A stretch of DNA of 64,000 nucleotides from Rhyzopertha dominica (GCA_025024175.1 QCXZ01000064.1:2976001-3040000); one strand, 5' to 3'. Shown: positions 24,135 to 35,250, numbered from the stretch's first letter. Translations and numbers: made by a program. The notes: generated by a model from the letters alone, not told the origin.

Positions 24135-25170
24135 GGATGTATCTTGGAAACTAATCCTGCTAGAAGCTTGCAGTATTTTTTTTAAACCAATATGGTAACC
24201 TAAAATACGATAAAGTATATAATTTGTCGCTACGTGGTATACTTAATATGACACATCAAAGGATCGTTTTTTCCCCAAAAAGTTGCAATAGGTACAATGT
24301 TGATCTACAGTAAACTCATTACAATCTATTAATTAAGTTTGGAAACCATTTGACAACGACGTATTACAGAAGGTCATTTGCAAGGGTCAAATATGAGTTC
24401 TGGATGAAAATTGTGAAATACACTTGCTTACAAATTTTACTGTATTTTCAGTTTTGTAAATAATACAATTTTTAGGTGTACACACATAATTAACAAGCTA
24501 TAAATATATGGGAAATTGGAAGGGCCCAGATTTGGCAACACAGGTCCAGGGGGGGGCCTTCGGTACACCCATGTAAATAACTTATATTTATTGCAACTGT
24601 TTGACAACTTGAGCCGTTATTTAAGAAATTATTAGTTCTATTACTGTTTGACCTGACTATAAATTCAAGTCAAGCCCGTAATTTAAATAATAGCTCCAGA
24701 CTAAAATGAACCTACAACAAGGGCTGATTGCATCCCATCAGTCCCAAAGCTTGGATGTCACGTACGATACTTAACAATGTAGCAGCTACGCGAAAATAGA
24801 GCGCTAATGTTCCATTCTCCGGCAAAACGAATAATACGTATTCTGGTTGCACCTCGAAATGAAAATCTGATTAACACACGTAGGACTCTCCGCGAAAGGA
24901 AGCTTTCGGATGTTGGGATTAGTGCTTTCTAGACGTTCCGGGTAATCTGATTTCCCGATATTGAACAATGTTGTCGCGTGAAGTTATAAATTTAAATCAG
25001 TTTCCAGGCGACAGTAATTCCCATCGCTTCCCTGTAATGAGCAAAATTTGGAATGGCACGGATATTCTGCGAAGCCGTATGGTGTGTAAGTTATCTAGCC
25101 CGCAGATGAATTAAGGGAAGTGTTTGTGTTGGTATGCTACTACATAATATTTTGCAGGTGTCAATATATA
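24135..25170. other. Intronic stretch, one short shared repeat
   Basis: The segment 24333-24398 (TTGGAAACCATTTGACAACG...TCATTTGCAAGGGTCAA) recurs at about 50691-50740. The segment 24720-25100 is less AT-rich than average, without an open frame. TA at 25169-25170 is the left duplication of the Tc1 element. Confidence 0.4.
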
Positions 25171-25427
25171 CGAGCCCAGGCTCATAATAGTTCGGCCGGC
25201 TGGCATTTTCAGTTACATGCTTTAAAAAATTCTGATACCAACACGGACTGTGACAAATTACTGTGAAACTGTTTATACTACATTAAAACACAGACCTTGA
25301 ACTTACAAAAGCAAACAACTTTATTTCATTTACGTGAACGGCAATAATTTCAGAACCAAAAATGTAATTCAACTAACGGGTCATAATAGTTCGGCCACGT
25401 CAACTGACGGGTCATAAGAGTTCGGCC
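25171..25427 (+). repeat. Tc1 left inverted repeat with three direct repeats
   Basis: Contains CATAATAGTTCGGCC at 25183-25197 and 25382-25396 and CATAAGAGTTCGGCC at 25413-25427. The inner pair starts 31 bp apart and the outer starts 199 bp from the middle copy. Confidence 0.93.
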
Positions 25428-25432
25428 AACAT

Positions 25433-26110
25433 TTAATACTGTGTAACACCACCTTTGTTAGCAATAAAGGCTTTAATTCTGCTAGGCATAATTGTAGCCA
25501 CGAGCCTTGCACATTCCCCTTGTAGCGTTTTGTTCCATACAGCCTGCAAGGTGGCTTTTAATTCGTTGACGGTACGCGCTGGAGTTTTACGAAGCTGTTT
25601 CTTCATATTATGCCACAAGGTCTCAATTGGAGATAAATCCGGACTGGAAGAGGTCCATTTTAATACCGGTATTTTATGTTCTTGCAACCATGTTTGAACT
25701 ATTTTTGCCGTATGACACGGCGCTCCATCTTGCTGGAACATAAATTCGCCTTCGGCCGTTTGACAATTCGAGATGGAGGGTAAAAATTTTTCTTCGAGAA
25801 TGTCTCTGTATTTCTGCGCGTTAACAGTGCCGTCAATAATACACAGACTACCCACACCCCTAGCAGACATACAACCCCAAACCATCACAGACCCTGGGAA
25901 CTTAACTTTTTTTACCAAACAGTCATTGTGGTATGCTTCTGAAGATGTGGGTAAAATTCTTTTTCGCGTGTCACCCACACATACCTCAAATTTCGACTCA
26001 TCACTCCAAATGATACTATTCCTTTGCATTTGTGTCCAGTTTTTGTGTTCCCGCGCCCATTTTAGTCCGTTCTTCATCTGTAGTTTGGTCAAAAGGGGTT
26101 TTTCTTTTGC
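25433..26110 (-). CDS. Tc1-type transposase, catalytic domain (exon 2)
   Basis: Starts after a likely TTCTACTAG acceptor with AKEKPLLTKLQMKNGLKWA, the start of the Tc1 catalytic region. First acid in WSDESKF; second in QQDGAPCHTA; third in SPDLSPIETLW, with 34 residues between second and third (DD34E, Tc1 subclass). The GCMSARGVGSL loop is also typical. It ends KAFIANKGGVTQY with its stop 5 bp from the inner edge of the left inverted repeat. The catalytic part is uninterrupted, so this half looks intact; the DNA-binding half has frame problems. The enzyme would cut and insert the element at TA in the nucleus. Confidence 0.93.
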   Translation of the reverse strand, partial: AKEKPLLTKLQMKNGLKWAREHKNWTQMQRNSIIWSDESKFEVCVGDTRKRILPTSSEAYHNDCLVKKVKFPGSVMVWGCMSARGVGSLCIIDGTVNAQKYRDILEEKFLPSISNCQTAEGEFMFQQDGAPCHTAKIVQTWLQEHKIPVLKWTSSSPDLSPIETLWHNMKKQLRKTPARTVNELKATLQAVWNKTLQGECARLVATIMPSRIKAFIANKGGVTQY

Positions 26111-26171
26111 CTAGTAGAAAAATGAAATTAAATTATAAGTGCTTGTACTCCCAAAGAAAAAGTAATAATAC
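26111..26171 (-). other. Probable 61-bp intron in the Tc1 transposase
   Basis: On the minus strand, GTATTATT... to TTTCTACTAG interrupts the family's normally continuous sequence exactly between ISYKFYK and AKEKPLLTK. Both flanks are phase 0. The GT-AG ends and pyrimidine-rich tract fit a spliceosomal intron better than a random insertion. Confidence 0.65.
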
Positions 26172-26529
26172 CTTATAAAATTTGTAACTTATTTTTTTGA
26201 TACATCTCTTTGTTGTGAATAATGAAACGTCCTTTAAAATGCGAGCCCTCCATACTCCATAGTACTGTTAGTTCTTTAACATTGCACCGTCGGTTTGTTC
26301 TGATAATTTTACGCAAAGCTTTCTTATCTGCTCCGGTAATTTGACTTGGTCGGCCAGGTTTGTTTTTTTGATGGACCCCGCCAGTTCTTTTGTATAAATT
26401 GATAATGTCTTGCACTGTAGAGCGTGGAAGTGAGTGCGAAGCAGATATTTTACGCCCCGAAATGCCCTGGTCGTGGGCTTTACACATAGAAATACGCAAA
26501 TCTTCACTAACAGGCATGCCGCGAGGCAT
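26172..26529 (-). pseudogene. Tc1-type transposase, DNA-binding half (exon 1, frameshifted)
   Basis: From ATG at 26529: MPRGMPVSEDLRISMCKAHD, then ISGRKISASHSLPRSTVQDI and GRPSQITGADKKALRKII, the paired helix-turn-helix and GRPR-like hook of Tc1 transposases. The frame then goes ELTVLWSMEG and loses register; the expected continuation appears in another frame as RCIKKISYKFYK before the intron. At least one indel lies between about 26255 and 26185. It could be a mutation or an assembly error. An in-frame upstream extension to 26634 (METRGGLP) may be untranslated or another start. Confidence 0.8.
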
Positions 26530-26650
26530 TTTACTTGAAAACTGTTGCAAAATAAAGTATAAGCTACGCTTGACAGATAGTTGTTGCTTTATTCCGTATA
26601 TGTTTTGTTTTGGCAGGCCGCCTCGTGTTTCCATGGCTAATGGGAGACAT

Positions 26651-26907
26651 GGCCGAACTCTTATGACCCGTCAGTTGACGTGGCCGAACTATTATGACCC
26701 GTTAGTTGAATTACATTTTTGGTTCTGTAATTATTGCCGTTCACATAAATGAAATAAAGTTGTTTGCTTTTGTAAGTTCAAGGTATGTGCTTTAATGTAG
26801 TATAAACAGTTTTGCAGCAATTTGTCACAGTTTGAGTTGGTATCAGGACTTTTTAAAGCATGTGACTGAACATGCGAACCGGCCGAACTATTACGAGCCT
26901 GGGCTCG
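26651..26907 (-). repeat. Tc1 right inverted repeat with three direct repeats
   Basis: Mirror of the left arm, with the repeat motif at 26651-26665, 26682-26696 and 26881-26895. Confidence 0.93.
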
Positions 26908-27560
26908 TACAACTGATATCGGATATAAACCAGGCGTCAGAATAAAAAAAATTAAAAAGAAGAAAAAATTCCTTCGAGCTGGCATTGTCAACTACCGGCT
27001 GCTTTACCAGATATGAGCACGTTTGGGCCGAAATGTCAAGGCAATTACAAAGCCTCCAGCAGATTCCTCAAACATTACAACAACTAACGCTTTGAGGCCA
27101 ATTTGGCAAGCTATACCCCAGGATTTTATAAATAACTTGAATAGGGTGAGTGCACTGAGGATAGCCCAGGGTGGTCCCACACGGTACTGACTTTTTTCTT
27201 AAATGAAGATTACCCATTGCCGATTGCATTTTGTTTTAGTGACGAATTGATCTCTTTTGGCTTTTCTTGTTACACCACTGAATAATTTTTTTTAAATCCG
27301 TTTGTTTATTTATTAGATGACAATTCTAGGCTAGACTATTTTATGTATTTACCATGTATCGCTTTTAGTTTTTGATAAAATGTTTAGTTTTTCCCATAAT
27401 ATCCACTTCAATTATTGAGCATCCTTGGATATTGGACATGTGTTCGATATTTCCTAGTCAGAGTCGCCGGTATTTTGTGTGTGCCATCTTTATAATGCTA
27501 CTATCTGTTACATTAATTACGACCCTTTAAAATGTATATTTTGTAAATTAGTTGTCGGCT
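26908..27560. other. Nothing recognised
   Basis: Intronic sequence between the Tc1 element and a LINE. No motif or repeat end was identified. Confidence 0.45.
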
Positions 27561-28910
27561 TTTAATTTAGTCTGTTTTTACTATTATTAATCATAAATTA
27601 TTGTTTTCAATTCTGGGGTATGTCGGATTTTTGCAGAATTCAGTGAGCCTTATTGAATGTCATTTTACTAACCATAAACAATATACTGTGACGGATTTCA
27701 GTGCATCTGAAGAGGGAGTTATTACATCTGGGGTGCCTCAGGGATCTGTGATTGGCCCTATTTTATTCTGTATATTTACATTTAACTTGTTGTCTTGTGT
27801 TCAGTACGGTACTTCGTATGTATAAGCTGATGACACCCAGGTCCGTTTTTCGTTTCCCTTTAGTAATATACATTTCGCAAATAGAATGATTAACGAAGAT
27901 TTAAAGCAATTGCAACAAACTTCTTTGCAACATCAACTTAGTTTGAACGATTTAAAGAGCTCTGTACTGGTATTCGGTAAAAACAAAGAACTAGCAGGAG
28001 TGTTATTAAAGATTAAAGTTGGTAATAGTATTTTGCAGTGCTCTAAAGTAGCGAAAAGTTTGGGTGCGTTTTAGTAATTTCATTACTAAAAAATTGAATG
28101 TTGCATACATTAGCTTGAAAAAGCTATATCCTTATCGCCATATCTTACCCATTAACTTAAAAATAAAGCTAACGGTCTTATGTCATATGAACTATTGTGA
28201 TGTCTTGTATGGTCCATGCTTAACCATGGCAGATGTAAATCGCATTGAACGTTTGCAAAAGCCTCGTTTGAGATTTATTTACGGAATTTTCTCGGATTTC
28301 ACACAAGTTGATTTCTGCAGGATGGCTGAACATGGCCCATAGACGTGAGTTACACGCGGCGTGCTTATACTTTTCAATTATGTTTGTCAAATGTCCACCC
28401 TACCTATGCAACAAAGTCACTTTTCGTACTGGTGTGCACTTTTTGAACACTAGGTTTCGTGGACTCTTGTCCCCCCCCTAGACACTACACTGCTTTATTC
28501 ACTCGATCTTTTACTTACAACATCTACAAAATATTTAATAGTATTCCAATTCAGATAAAAGAGTGCAAATTTCTAAAATTTAGATCAGTGTATCGTCGTC
28601 TTTTGGTGTCTCGCCAATTCTCGTGAATCCAGCATCCTCATATTTGTCAGCTTTGCATTGAATCCATTGCTTTCTTGCATTGCGTTTTCCTTGTAATTAT
28701 GTCCCTTCTATAAATAGTTTATTCCTTTTCTAATAGCGCGGTCGGGTAGACCAGCACTTTCTGGACTAAAATTAGAAATCAGGTTTCCTGCCTTCTTAGT
28801 CCTTTTTGTAGTAGCGCCAACTATTTGACTTAGTGTAATATGTAATCTATCTGAATGTAAAGTATTATGTTGACCGCTACCACAAATAAATTTATATTAT
28901 TATTATTATT
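27561..28910 (+). mobile_element. LINE fragment, reverse transcriptase with broken catalytic motif
   Basis: 5'-truncated non-LTR element. Translation begins INHKLLFSILGYVGF, then SGVPQGSVIGPILFCIF. The catalytic YADD is disrupted: TAA (27823-27825) replaces the Tyr codon directly before ADDTQV. Later blocks include LNVAYISLKKLYPYRHILP and NRIERLQKPRLRFIYGI, like the LINE at 19961-21126. It ends in AATAAA and a TTA-rich tail at 28892-28910. Several frameshifts; dead copy. Confidence 0.85.
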
Positions 28911-28929
28911 TTTTTTCTATCACACTGTT

Positions 28930-29845
28930 GAGTGGAGTTTTTCAGTAGCCGGATTTCTCAGGGCTACTGAAGTTAACGCCTAGAGATCGTTCTTCGGATG
29001 ATCCCAGTGGTTTCAAGAACGACTGCTTTCTGCATCCACGTTAGGGCGTTCGATTGGACTTGAAGTTCCTCTAAATGTCGTCGAGTGTTTTTGTGGACTA
29101 GACCGTTGGCAGAAATTATCAGTGGCTTAATCTCAACATTTTGCATCTTTCCTGGATCTCATCAGCAAGCTGCACGTACTTATCTTTTTTTGTTTTATAT
29201 GATCTGTTGAGGTTTCGTCAAGAGGGATAGCGAAGTCAATTATTGTGCATTTTTTTGTTGTTTTGTTGATTATAACCATATCGGGTCTATTATGGAGAAC
29301 CTGTCTGTCTGTGTGAATGGTAGTATCCCAATAGATTTTAATGTTGGAATTCTCTAAAATGTTTTTTGGCTCGTACTTGTCTATTGGTGTGCCTTTGTTA
29401 GCAAGACCTGCATTCTGTGCTACGAACTGGAGGACAACTTTTCCCATGTTATTATGGCGGCTTGTGTATACAGTGGGTGCCAGGTAAGTACACGCTGAAA
29501 TAAGATGTTGGACAGATTCCTCCTCGTGGCCACACAGTCGGCATGTGGTGGTTTCAACCGGTTGCTTTAGAATATGCCTTTTGTAAAATCTTGTTGGGAC
29601 AACTTGGTCCTGGATCGCACATAAAGCTCCCTCCGTTTCCGGGAAAAGGTATCCGGAAGTCAGATAGCTGTTGCTTGCCTTAAGGTCGGCTTCTTGCTGA
29701 AGCAAGCTGGCATAGAAGCGCCCGTGCATTGCTTTGGTTTTCCATTTGGTTCTCAACATCTCGCTATATTTTTGCTTTTCAGGAATTGGAGCGGCTAGGT
29801 TCAGCGCCGGGGAATAGCCTTTATCGGCCAAGGCTAAGGTTTGGT
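28930..29845 (-). mobile_element. LINE C-terminal fragment with restriction-like endonuclease
   Basis: The minus-strand frame 29831-29133 reads WKTKAMHGRFYASLLQQE, ETEGALCAIQDQVVPTRFY, then a CRLCGHEEE...HLISAC zinc-binding CCHC, then RPDMVIINKTTKKCTIIDFA. RPD...D..IP is the PD-(D/E)XK pattern of the restriction-like endonuclease found downstream of the RT in R2/R4/CRE-type elements. A frameshift in an A run near 29185 is followed by QLADEIQE, and another by KPLIISANGLVHKNTRRHLE to TISRR near 28980. No RT domain is present: the 5' part is missing. Confidence 0.75.
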
Positions 29846-29864
29846 AAAAGGGTAAGTTTTTTGT

Positions 29865-29940
29865 TTATTATTATTATTGTTATTATTATTATTATTATTT
29901 TTATTATTATTATTATTGGGATTATTTTAATTATTATTAT
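29865..29940. repeat. (TTA)n microsatellite
   Basis: A run of TTA/ATT units with a few interruptions adjacent to the minus-strand LINE fragment. It could be the tail of a lost plus-strand element. Confidence 0.9.
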
Positions 29941-30564
29941 AAAATCTTTAGGGGGTGCAAATTTTAGTTGGGCCACCTTGTGTTGAAATAACCCTGAAGC
30001 TCGACTCATTACCGTGTTATATCTCCGCTCGGGTTAAATTCCAAAATTGCCCTTACACAGGGGGCCATTTCTTTCCATCACCCCCAGCCTTTTCCAGTCT
30101 TATCGCGCGCGCAATTTGAATACACCGCGAATTAACCTAAATCCCCATATTAATCAACCTCGGACAAAGAAGCTACGGCGACGGCAAGAAAACACCTTTT
30201 TCGGCCCTACGGACAAAAGGAGTGCGATCAATTCACATTAACCTGCAGGCGGTGGTGGTACGGCTCCGCGGCCGCTGCATGACGCGAATATTTGCAAAAA
30301 AAAGGGGGAAGGCGCGTTTTGTGTTTTAAACCGGCGGCGCGTATGCCGTTGTGATAAATTATCCGCGAGGCGTGTTCTAAGCGCGATGCTTTACACCCTA
30401 TTAACTGGGGGCGTCAAAAAATCAAAAAACGATGCTATCCGAGCCCAGAGCTGCGGCGGCTTTCTCACCCGATTACTCCTTAATTAAGTCGACGGGTAAT
30501 GAGAATCAAAACGAACTTCTAAACACCCCACTGACACTGCATGATGCATGCCGTAGGGTGTAGA
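29941..30564. other. GC-richer non-coding island
   Basis: Includes GGCGGCGCGTATGCCGTTG, TTATCCGCGAGGCGTG and CCTTAATTAAGTCGACGGG. It has no convincing open frame, is clearly richer in GC than its surroundings, and resembles conserved intronic regulatory DNA. This is inference from composition only. Confidence 0.3.
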
Positions 30565-30589
30565 TGGTGGTGGTGGTGGTGGTGGTGGT
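30565..30589. repeat. (TGG)n microsatellite
   Basis: About eight uninterrupted TGG units. Confidence 0.95.
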
Positions 30590-30697
30590 ATTTGTAGAGC
30601 AACTCATTCAAGAGTCACGCCATAGTCCGGAAGGAATTTACCAGAACGATCAGTACAAAATTTCTGACAACATGTGCTTGCCAATCATACATGAAAT

Positions 30698-32079
30698 CAG
30701 GGCATGAAACCAGTTTCAAACCGGTTTAATAAACCGGTTAAAACCGATAAAATCGTAACCGAAAACCGAAACCCAAACCGCTAAATTACGCCGACCTTAA
30801 ATCGGTTCCAAACCGGTTTTTCAAATTTACTTACCGGTAACCTAACTAATAACCATGCGATGCGCCATGCGAACAACTGCGACCGTTTTACGATTCCAGG
30901 CAACATTGTTTTTTGCTTGTCTTTGCCGGTGCCTAGTAGGGTCGTCCCACACATTAAATTTGATAGTTTTATCCCATGCCTGTTATTGCTTACATCATGT
31001 ATACTAGTGCCACGCATCTATTTTGCTTTCAGATTAATTTAACTCGTAACAAACGGCGATAGAAAAATTACCCTGTTTCAAACATTTTCTTAAATCCGCC
31101 AACAACTACGCAAAAGGTTCCTAATTTCCGTCATGCGCACTGTTACAGCTCTCTAAGTAACTAGATGCTCACTGTTGTCAGTTTTATAAGTAGCGAGAGA
31201 AATACGAATAATGCAACCACTTAATCTGACAAATAAACTCGAAAGTTTAACCAACCTATGTTAACAAAAACGCGTGGCTAGAGTTAGGTTAGGTTTATTA
31301 CGTTGCATATGGGACTTTACCGTTTTCTTTCTAACCACAGCGAGAGACAGATCTGATAGTTTCAAAATTTATCATATCGTTGTCATAGTATACAAACTTT
31401 AAACATTATCAAGCAATAACCCAAGCGTCATTTAATTCCTTATAATAAAAACATTGGTTCAAAAGCTTTCGGGTTTTAACAAAGTCCAGTGAATGCGCTT
31501 ATTATATTGAACTATTCAGTATAGAATAAACTGCCTGAAAGGTGATTTAAGTTATTTTCACAAATACGCCTTAAATTGACTCATGAACACCCCATATCAA
31601 AAATATAATACTTATCATTGTCACACTGTCAGTTTATGAGTAGGTACTTTCCTCACTGCATCGCGAAAATTGGCAACGCGACGCAGCTGAACAAAAATGT
31701 AAACAAATATTACTGGCAATGCCGCTAGAGCACTGGTGTTTTGTTGGCGTTTCTTGCTTTTGTCAGCAAGAGAAGCTTTTATGTCATCTCCGTGGCGGGA
31801 TATCGGGGCATTTGAAATGGATATAAAAAATCCAAACTTTTCATTTTCTATGTACATTTTAAATGTAAAATAAAAAAAATGTGGGACGACCCCGTTGCCG
31901 GCTTGCTAAAATCCTACTTTTGTTTTAGCACGCACATAATACCGGTTTTAACCTAAAAAATAGCGGTTACCGGGAACAAAAAAAATTTAACCGGTTTTAA
32001 CCTGTAACCGAAACCGATATGGCACCAACCGGTTAAATACCGCTAACCAAACCGAAAAATATAACGGTTTCATGGCCTG
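30698..32079. mobile_element. hAT-type element with ACCGGTTT subterminal repeats
   Basis: Termini CAGGGCATGAAACCAG and, inverted, CAGGCCATGAAACCG are flanked by CATGAAAT (30690-30697) and CATGGAAT (32080-32087), an 8-bp target duplication with one mismatch. Both subterminal regions are packed with AACCGGTTT and related AACCG motifs in both orientations, as in hAT transposase binding regions. The 1382-bp interior has no transposase frame, so it is non-autonomous. Inside lies a second inverted pair, GGGTCGTCCCACA at 30939 and its inverse ending about 31893, possibly a nested element. Confidence 0.88.
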
Positions 32080-32714
32080 CATGGAATAGACCAAATTCAT
32101 CCATCTGCCTAGCATAAGCGGTGACTTTAACACGGGAACGAGTCCAAAGTATTCGAATACATTCGATATATAGGTCAGACGCTCTCATACCTATCAAAAA
32201 TTTCGAGATTGGTGCCATTTTAAGGGCTCTTTGAATGTTGTTTCAAAATTTATGCGGACAGACAAAATATTCGAGGGCATTATCTTAGCAGGCGACCTCG
32301 AAATAATGACCCCACAAAATTAAGGGTATGGGATACATCGTTGTTTATTGAGCTCAAAACGTAGCCAGTGACATTACTGAAAAGAATACTTAAAGACAGA
32401 CGAGTTCATATGGATCTTTCTTTAATGCAGACACACTTAACATGTCACAATTATCGAAATTTTGAGGTAAAGAGGTAGAAAAAATCAGATACCATGTTAG
32501 AGCTGCTCTAATGAAGTTTCAATTCCCATATATAAACAACCTGCTTTAATTGCTAGACAACATTCCAGTTGATATAAAAACTTTGCTGGGGTGCAAACTA
32601 CTAAGCATTGCGCGATGTAACTTGACAACAGTTCCCAATGGAATTTGAAGATTTTCTTGGTGATACATTGCAGAACTAAGTAGGTACTTAAATATAAACC
32701 ACATTTATTAAGAA
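32080..32714. other. Nothing recognised
   Basis: Intronic AT-rich sequence without identifiable repeats or open frames. Confidence 0.45.
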
Positions 32715-33393
32715 ATGTTGACTACATCGGTGCTGAGAAGTAGCTATAAACAAGTACTGGAACGTCTACCTCAAAAAAGTGTCGAACGTGTTGAAAGTGT
32801 TTTGATGATTTTTTTAAATCCACACGGCAAACTGAAACTCAAAGCACAAGGAAATGAAAAAGAGTTGCTTCTGTTCCAGGAAAAAACCTACCTGAGCCAG
32901 ATATATTGGCAGATAAAAGAAAAAGGAAGAAAGAGGTGTAAAATAAAAAAGTGACACCAGGAGCACCAGGATCATCAAATGTGCCCAACAAAAATATTTT
33001 ATAAAGTAGCAAGCGCCAATCTCCAAGAAATAAAATCAAAAATTACTTGTCAGACTCTAACGAAGATGGTCATGACTACATTATACTAACAGAGATGCGA
33101 ACGAGATAGATTTTTTTGAAAACGAAGTAGATTCTGGAAAAGAAACACCCGAGACCAGTTGCAGTGGAGAAAATATGAACTATACCCCTAATGAGACTGA
33201 GCAATTGAAATTATAAATAGAAGATTTTGTACTCGTGAATCTGAAATACAATAAAGAGACCAAAAAAATTACTAAAAATTTTGTTGCAAAAATTCTTAAA
33301 ATACATAACAAAGACGAGAAATCTTACTGCACTTTTTGCGAAACACATATCTATTCAAACGTTGAAGATAGACAATTTGTAAAGGAAAACTAA
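32715..33393 (+). pseudogene. Transposase-associated C-terminal remnant (unclassified)
   Basis: The frame at 32715-32954 contains RSSYKQVLERLPQKSVERV and a Lys-rich end. A shifted frame then reads VTPGAPGSSNVPNKN and SPRNKIKNYLSDSNEDGHDY. After another break, IEDFVLVNLKYNKETKKI and KILKIHNKDEKSYCTFCE follow. The 'DFVLV.....K......AKIL.I....Y...F' pattern resembles the C-terminal extension of some DDE-transposase-derived proteins. The family cannot be fixed without a search. At least two frame breaks; no catalytic triad seen. Confidence 0.4.
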
Positions 33394-35250
33394 GTGCAAC
33401 GAAAATTGTTTCTCTAAGGACATTTCCCTTGAATTAGGTTTAAGTATTAAGTTATTAAGTTTAAATATTATTGTTATTTTAACCCAGAATGTTTGTTTCA
33501 TTTGTTTTTTTATAAGATTTGTTGAAACAAAATATTTTGAAGATTGTTTCTTGTTTATTTGAAATAGTTGTCTTTGTTCTTTATTTTTTCCCGTAATATT
33601 TTTATAATTATTTTTCTGTAACGATTAGTTGTGACAAGAAATAGCAATAACGCCATAATTGCACCAATAGAGCGATTTAATGGAATGTTCCAAGTTAAGA
33701 AACGTATGCCTAACTTGGGACAATGGCATAAAAAATTTAAAAAATATATTTACGGTTAGATTTTTATGAAATAAATAAGAGAATGGATACTACAATCACA
33801 CAATTTTGATACAAATATTTCTGTTTAACCAAAACTCTCAAAATTATGCGCAATTATAATAAAAAATTGTCACATGTACGGGGACTTCACGACTGTACAT
33901 TTAAATTTTTAATAAATAATCGTGTCGAAAAAAGGAAAAATTCCGTATTGCACTTAGGAAACAATTAATAGGGTTATTCAGGTGTCAGAAGATTAGATGG
34001 ATAAAAGCTTGGTATGAGACAAAAATATTACTACTAATTGTGAGAAACATTTATAAGAATCACATTGGTTTCATGATATAAAAGGACGCAATGTGCAAAT
34101 TTATTCAACTTCTTATTTGGTCTGCAACGATAAACATCTTAAACTATTTAATCAACACAAACGTACAAGTGCAATAAAAATTTCAACATCAAGCTTTATG
34201 GCGACAATGTTTTTGTTATAAAATCGTACTGTGATTTTCTGGTCTTATATACTGAAATGCCATCAATATTATCCATGATTTTAATAAACAAAAGAGAATG
34301 TTTAAATTATTGGCGAGACATTGGTGGGAGGTAGTAGCTCGAAACCGACGTATATTTAGTGTGCTGCAAAATATATCAATTTAAAGTGTTTTTGTTTTCA
34401 AAATATAATAACTTTTGCAAGTGATCTTAAACTACTACGACTTATGGAAAACGATCAACCCGTTGCAGAATATGTTGAGGTATTTGAAATTAGGAACCAA
34501 AATGGGTGTTGGCCAACATAAAGCAGCACCTACTATTTACATTATTTCCTGCATTATTCGAATCACTCCAATTATCCCCTGGATAATCTCTATCTCTGCA
34601 CTGCACAATACCGAAATTACTATTTAAACAGCTCCATTCATTAAAGTAATGGTTTCATATCGTTGCAGTCACCACAGGGACAATTAGACGCATCCAAACC
34701 CGTAGAGTAAGCAACTGTACTCGCCGACTGCTGCAGGTATACAGTAGTTGTATAGCTAAAATCCGGCATGATAAAGGATGTTTACACAAGCAAGGTTTGT
34801 TATGAACTTGCAGCAGTTTAAAGCCCGGCGCTCATGCAGGATCTGGATGTGATAACCTGGTTCACGAGGACAGGACCGGCTGAAGGGAAAGAGTGATTTG
34901 TGAGAAAATGAGTTTTAAGTACAAATGCGGTTTGCAGGAAAAAATTTCGCTATTGCCCTACAGAGGTCGCCACAAAGCCTATCTCTCCTTTTCAAAGTAA
35001 TATGGTGGAGTATCATGACCACATTGGAAAGACAATTGTGTGGATTGAACAAAGGAAGCATGATTTAGAAAGAAACAAGCTTAGAAATACGTGGGATACT
35101 AGAAAATATCCCTACCTAGCTATAAATCAATAACATTACAGAGTTGAAATCAGAATTCAAAGATTCCAAATAACTTTGATATTACCTGGTGGGTTTCATG
35201 TTTATTGTCTTCTTATTATTGCCACAGATAACATATAAGCCTTGATTAGG
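33394..35250. other. Nothing recognised
   Basis: AT-rich intronic DNA. Open frames such as 34415-34627 show no motif. Confidence 0.45.

Larger units (their letters stand above)
25171..26907 (-). mobile_element. Complete Tc1-type transposon, 257-bp inverted repeats
   Basis: The ends CGAGCCCAGGCTC and its inverse are flanked by TA (25169-25170, 26908-26909). The inverted repeats (25171-25427 and 26651-26907) are about 94% identical by eye. Each arm holds three copies of CATAATAGTTCGGCC or a near match: outer (25183), middle (25382) and inner (25413), mirrored at 26881, 26682 and 26651. Repeated sites inside long inverted repeats are the IR/DR arrangement, in which the sites bind transposase. 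The minus strand between the arms encodes a DD34E transposase. Confidence 0.95.

Noticed and set aside
25455..26114. Plus-strand frames across the Tc1 element
   Set aside because: They are antisense shadows of the minus-strand transposase.
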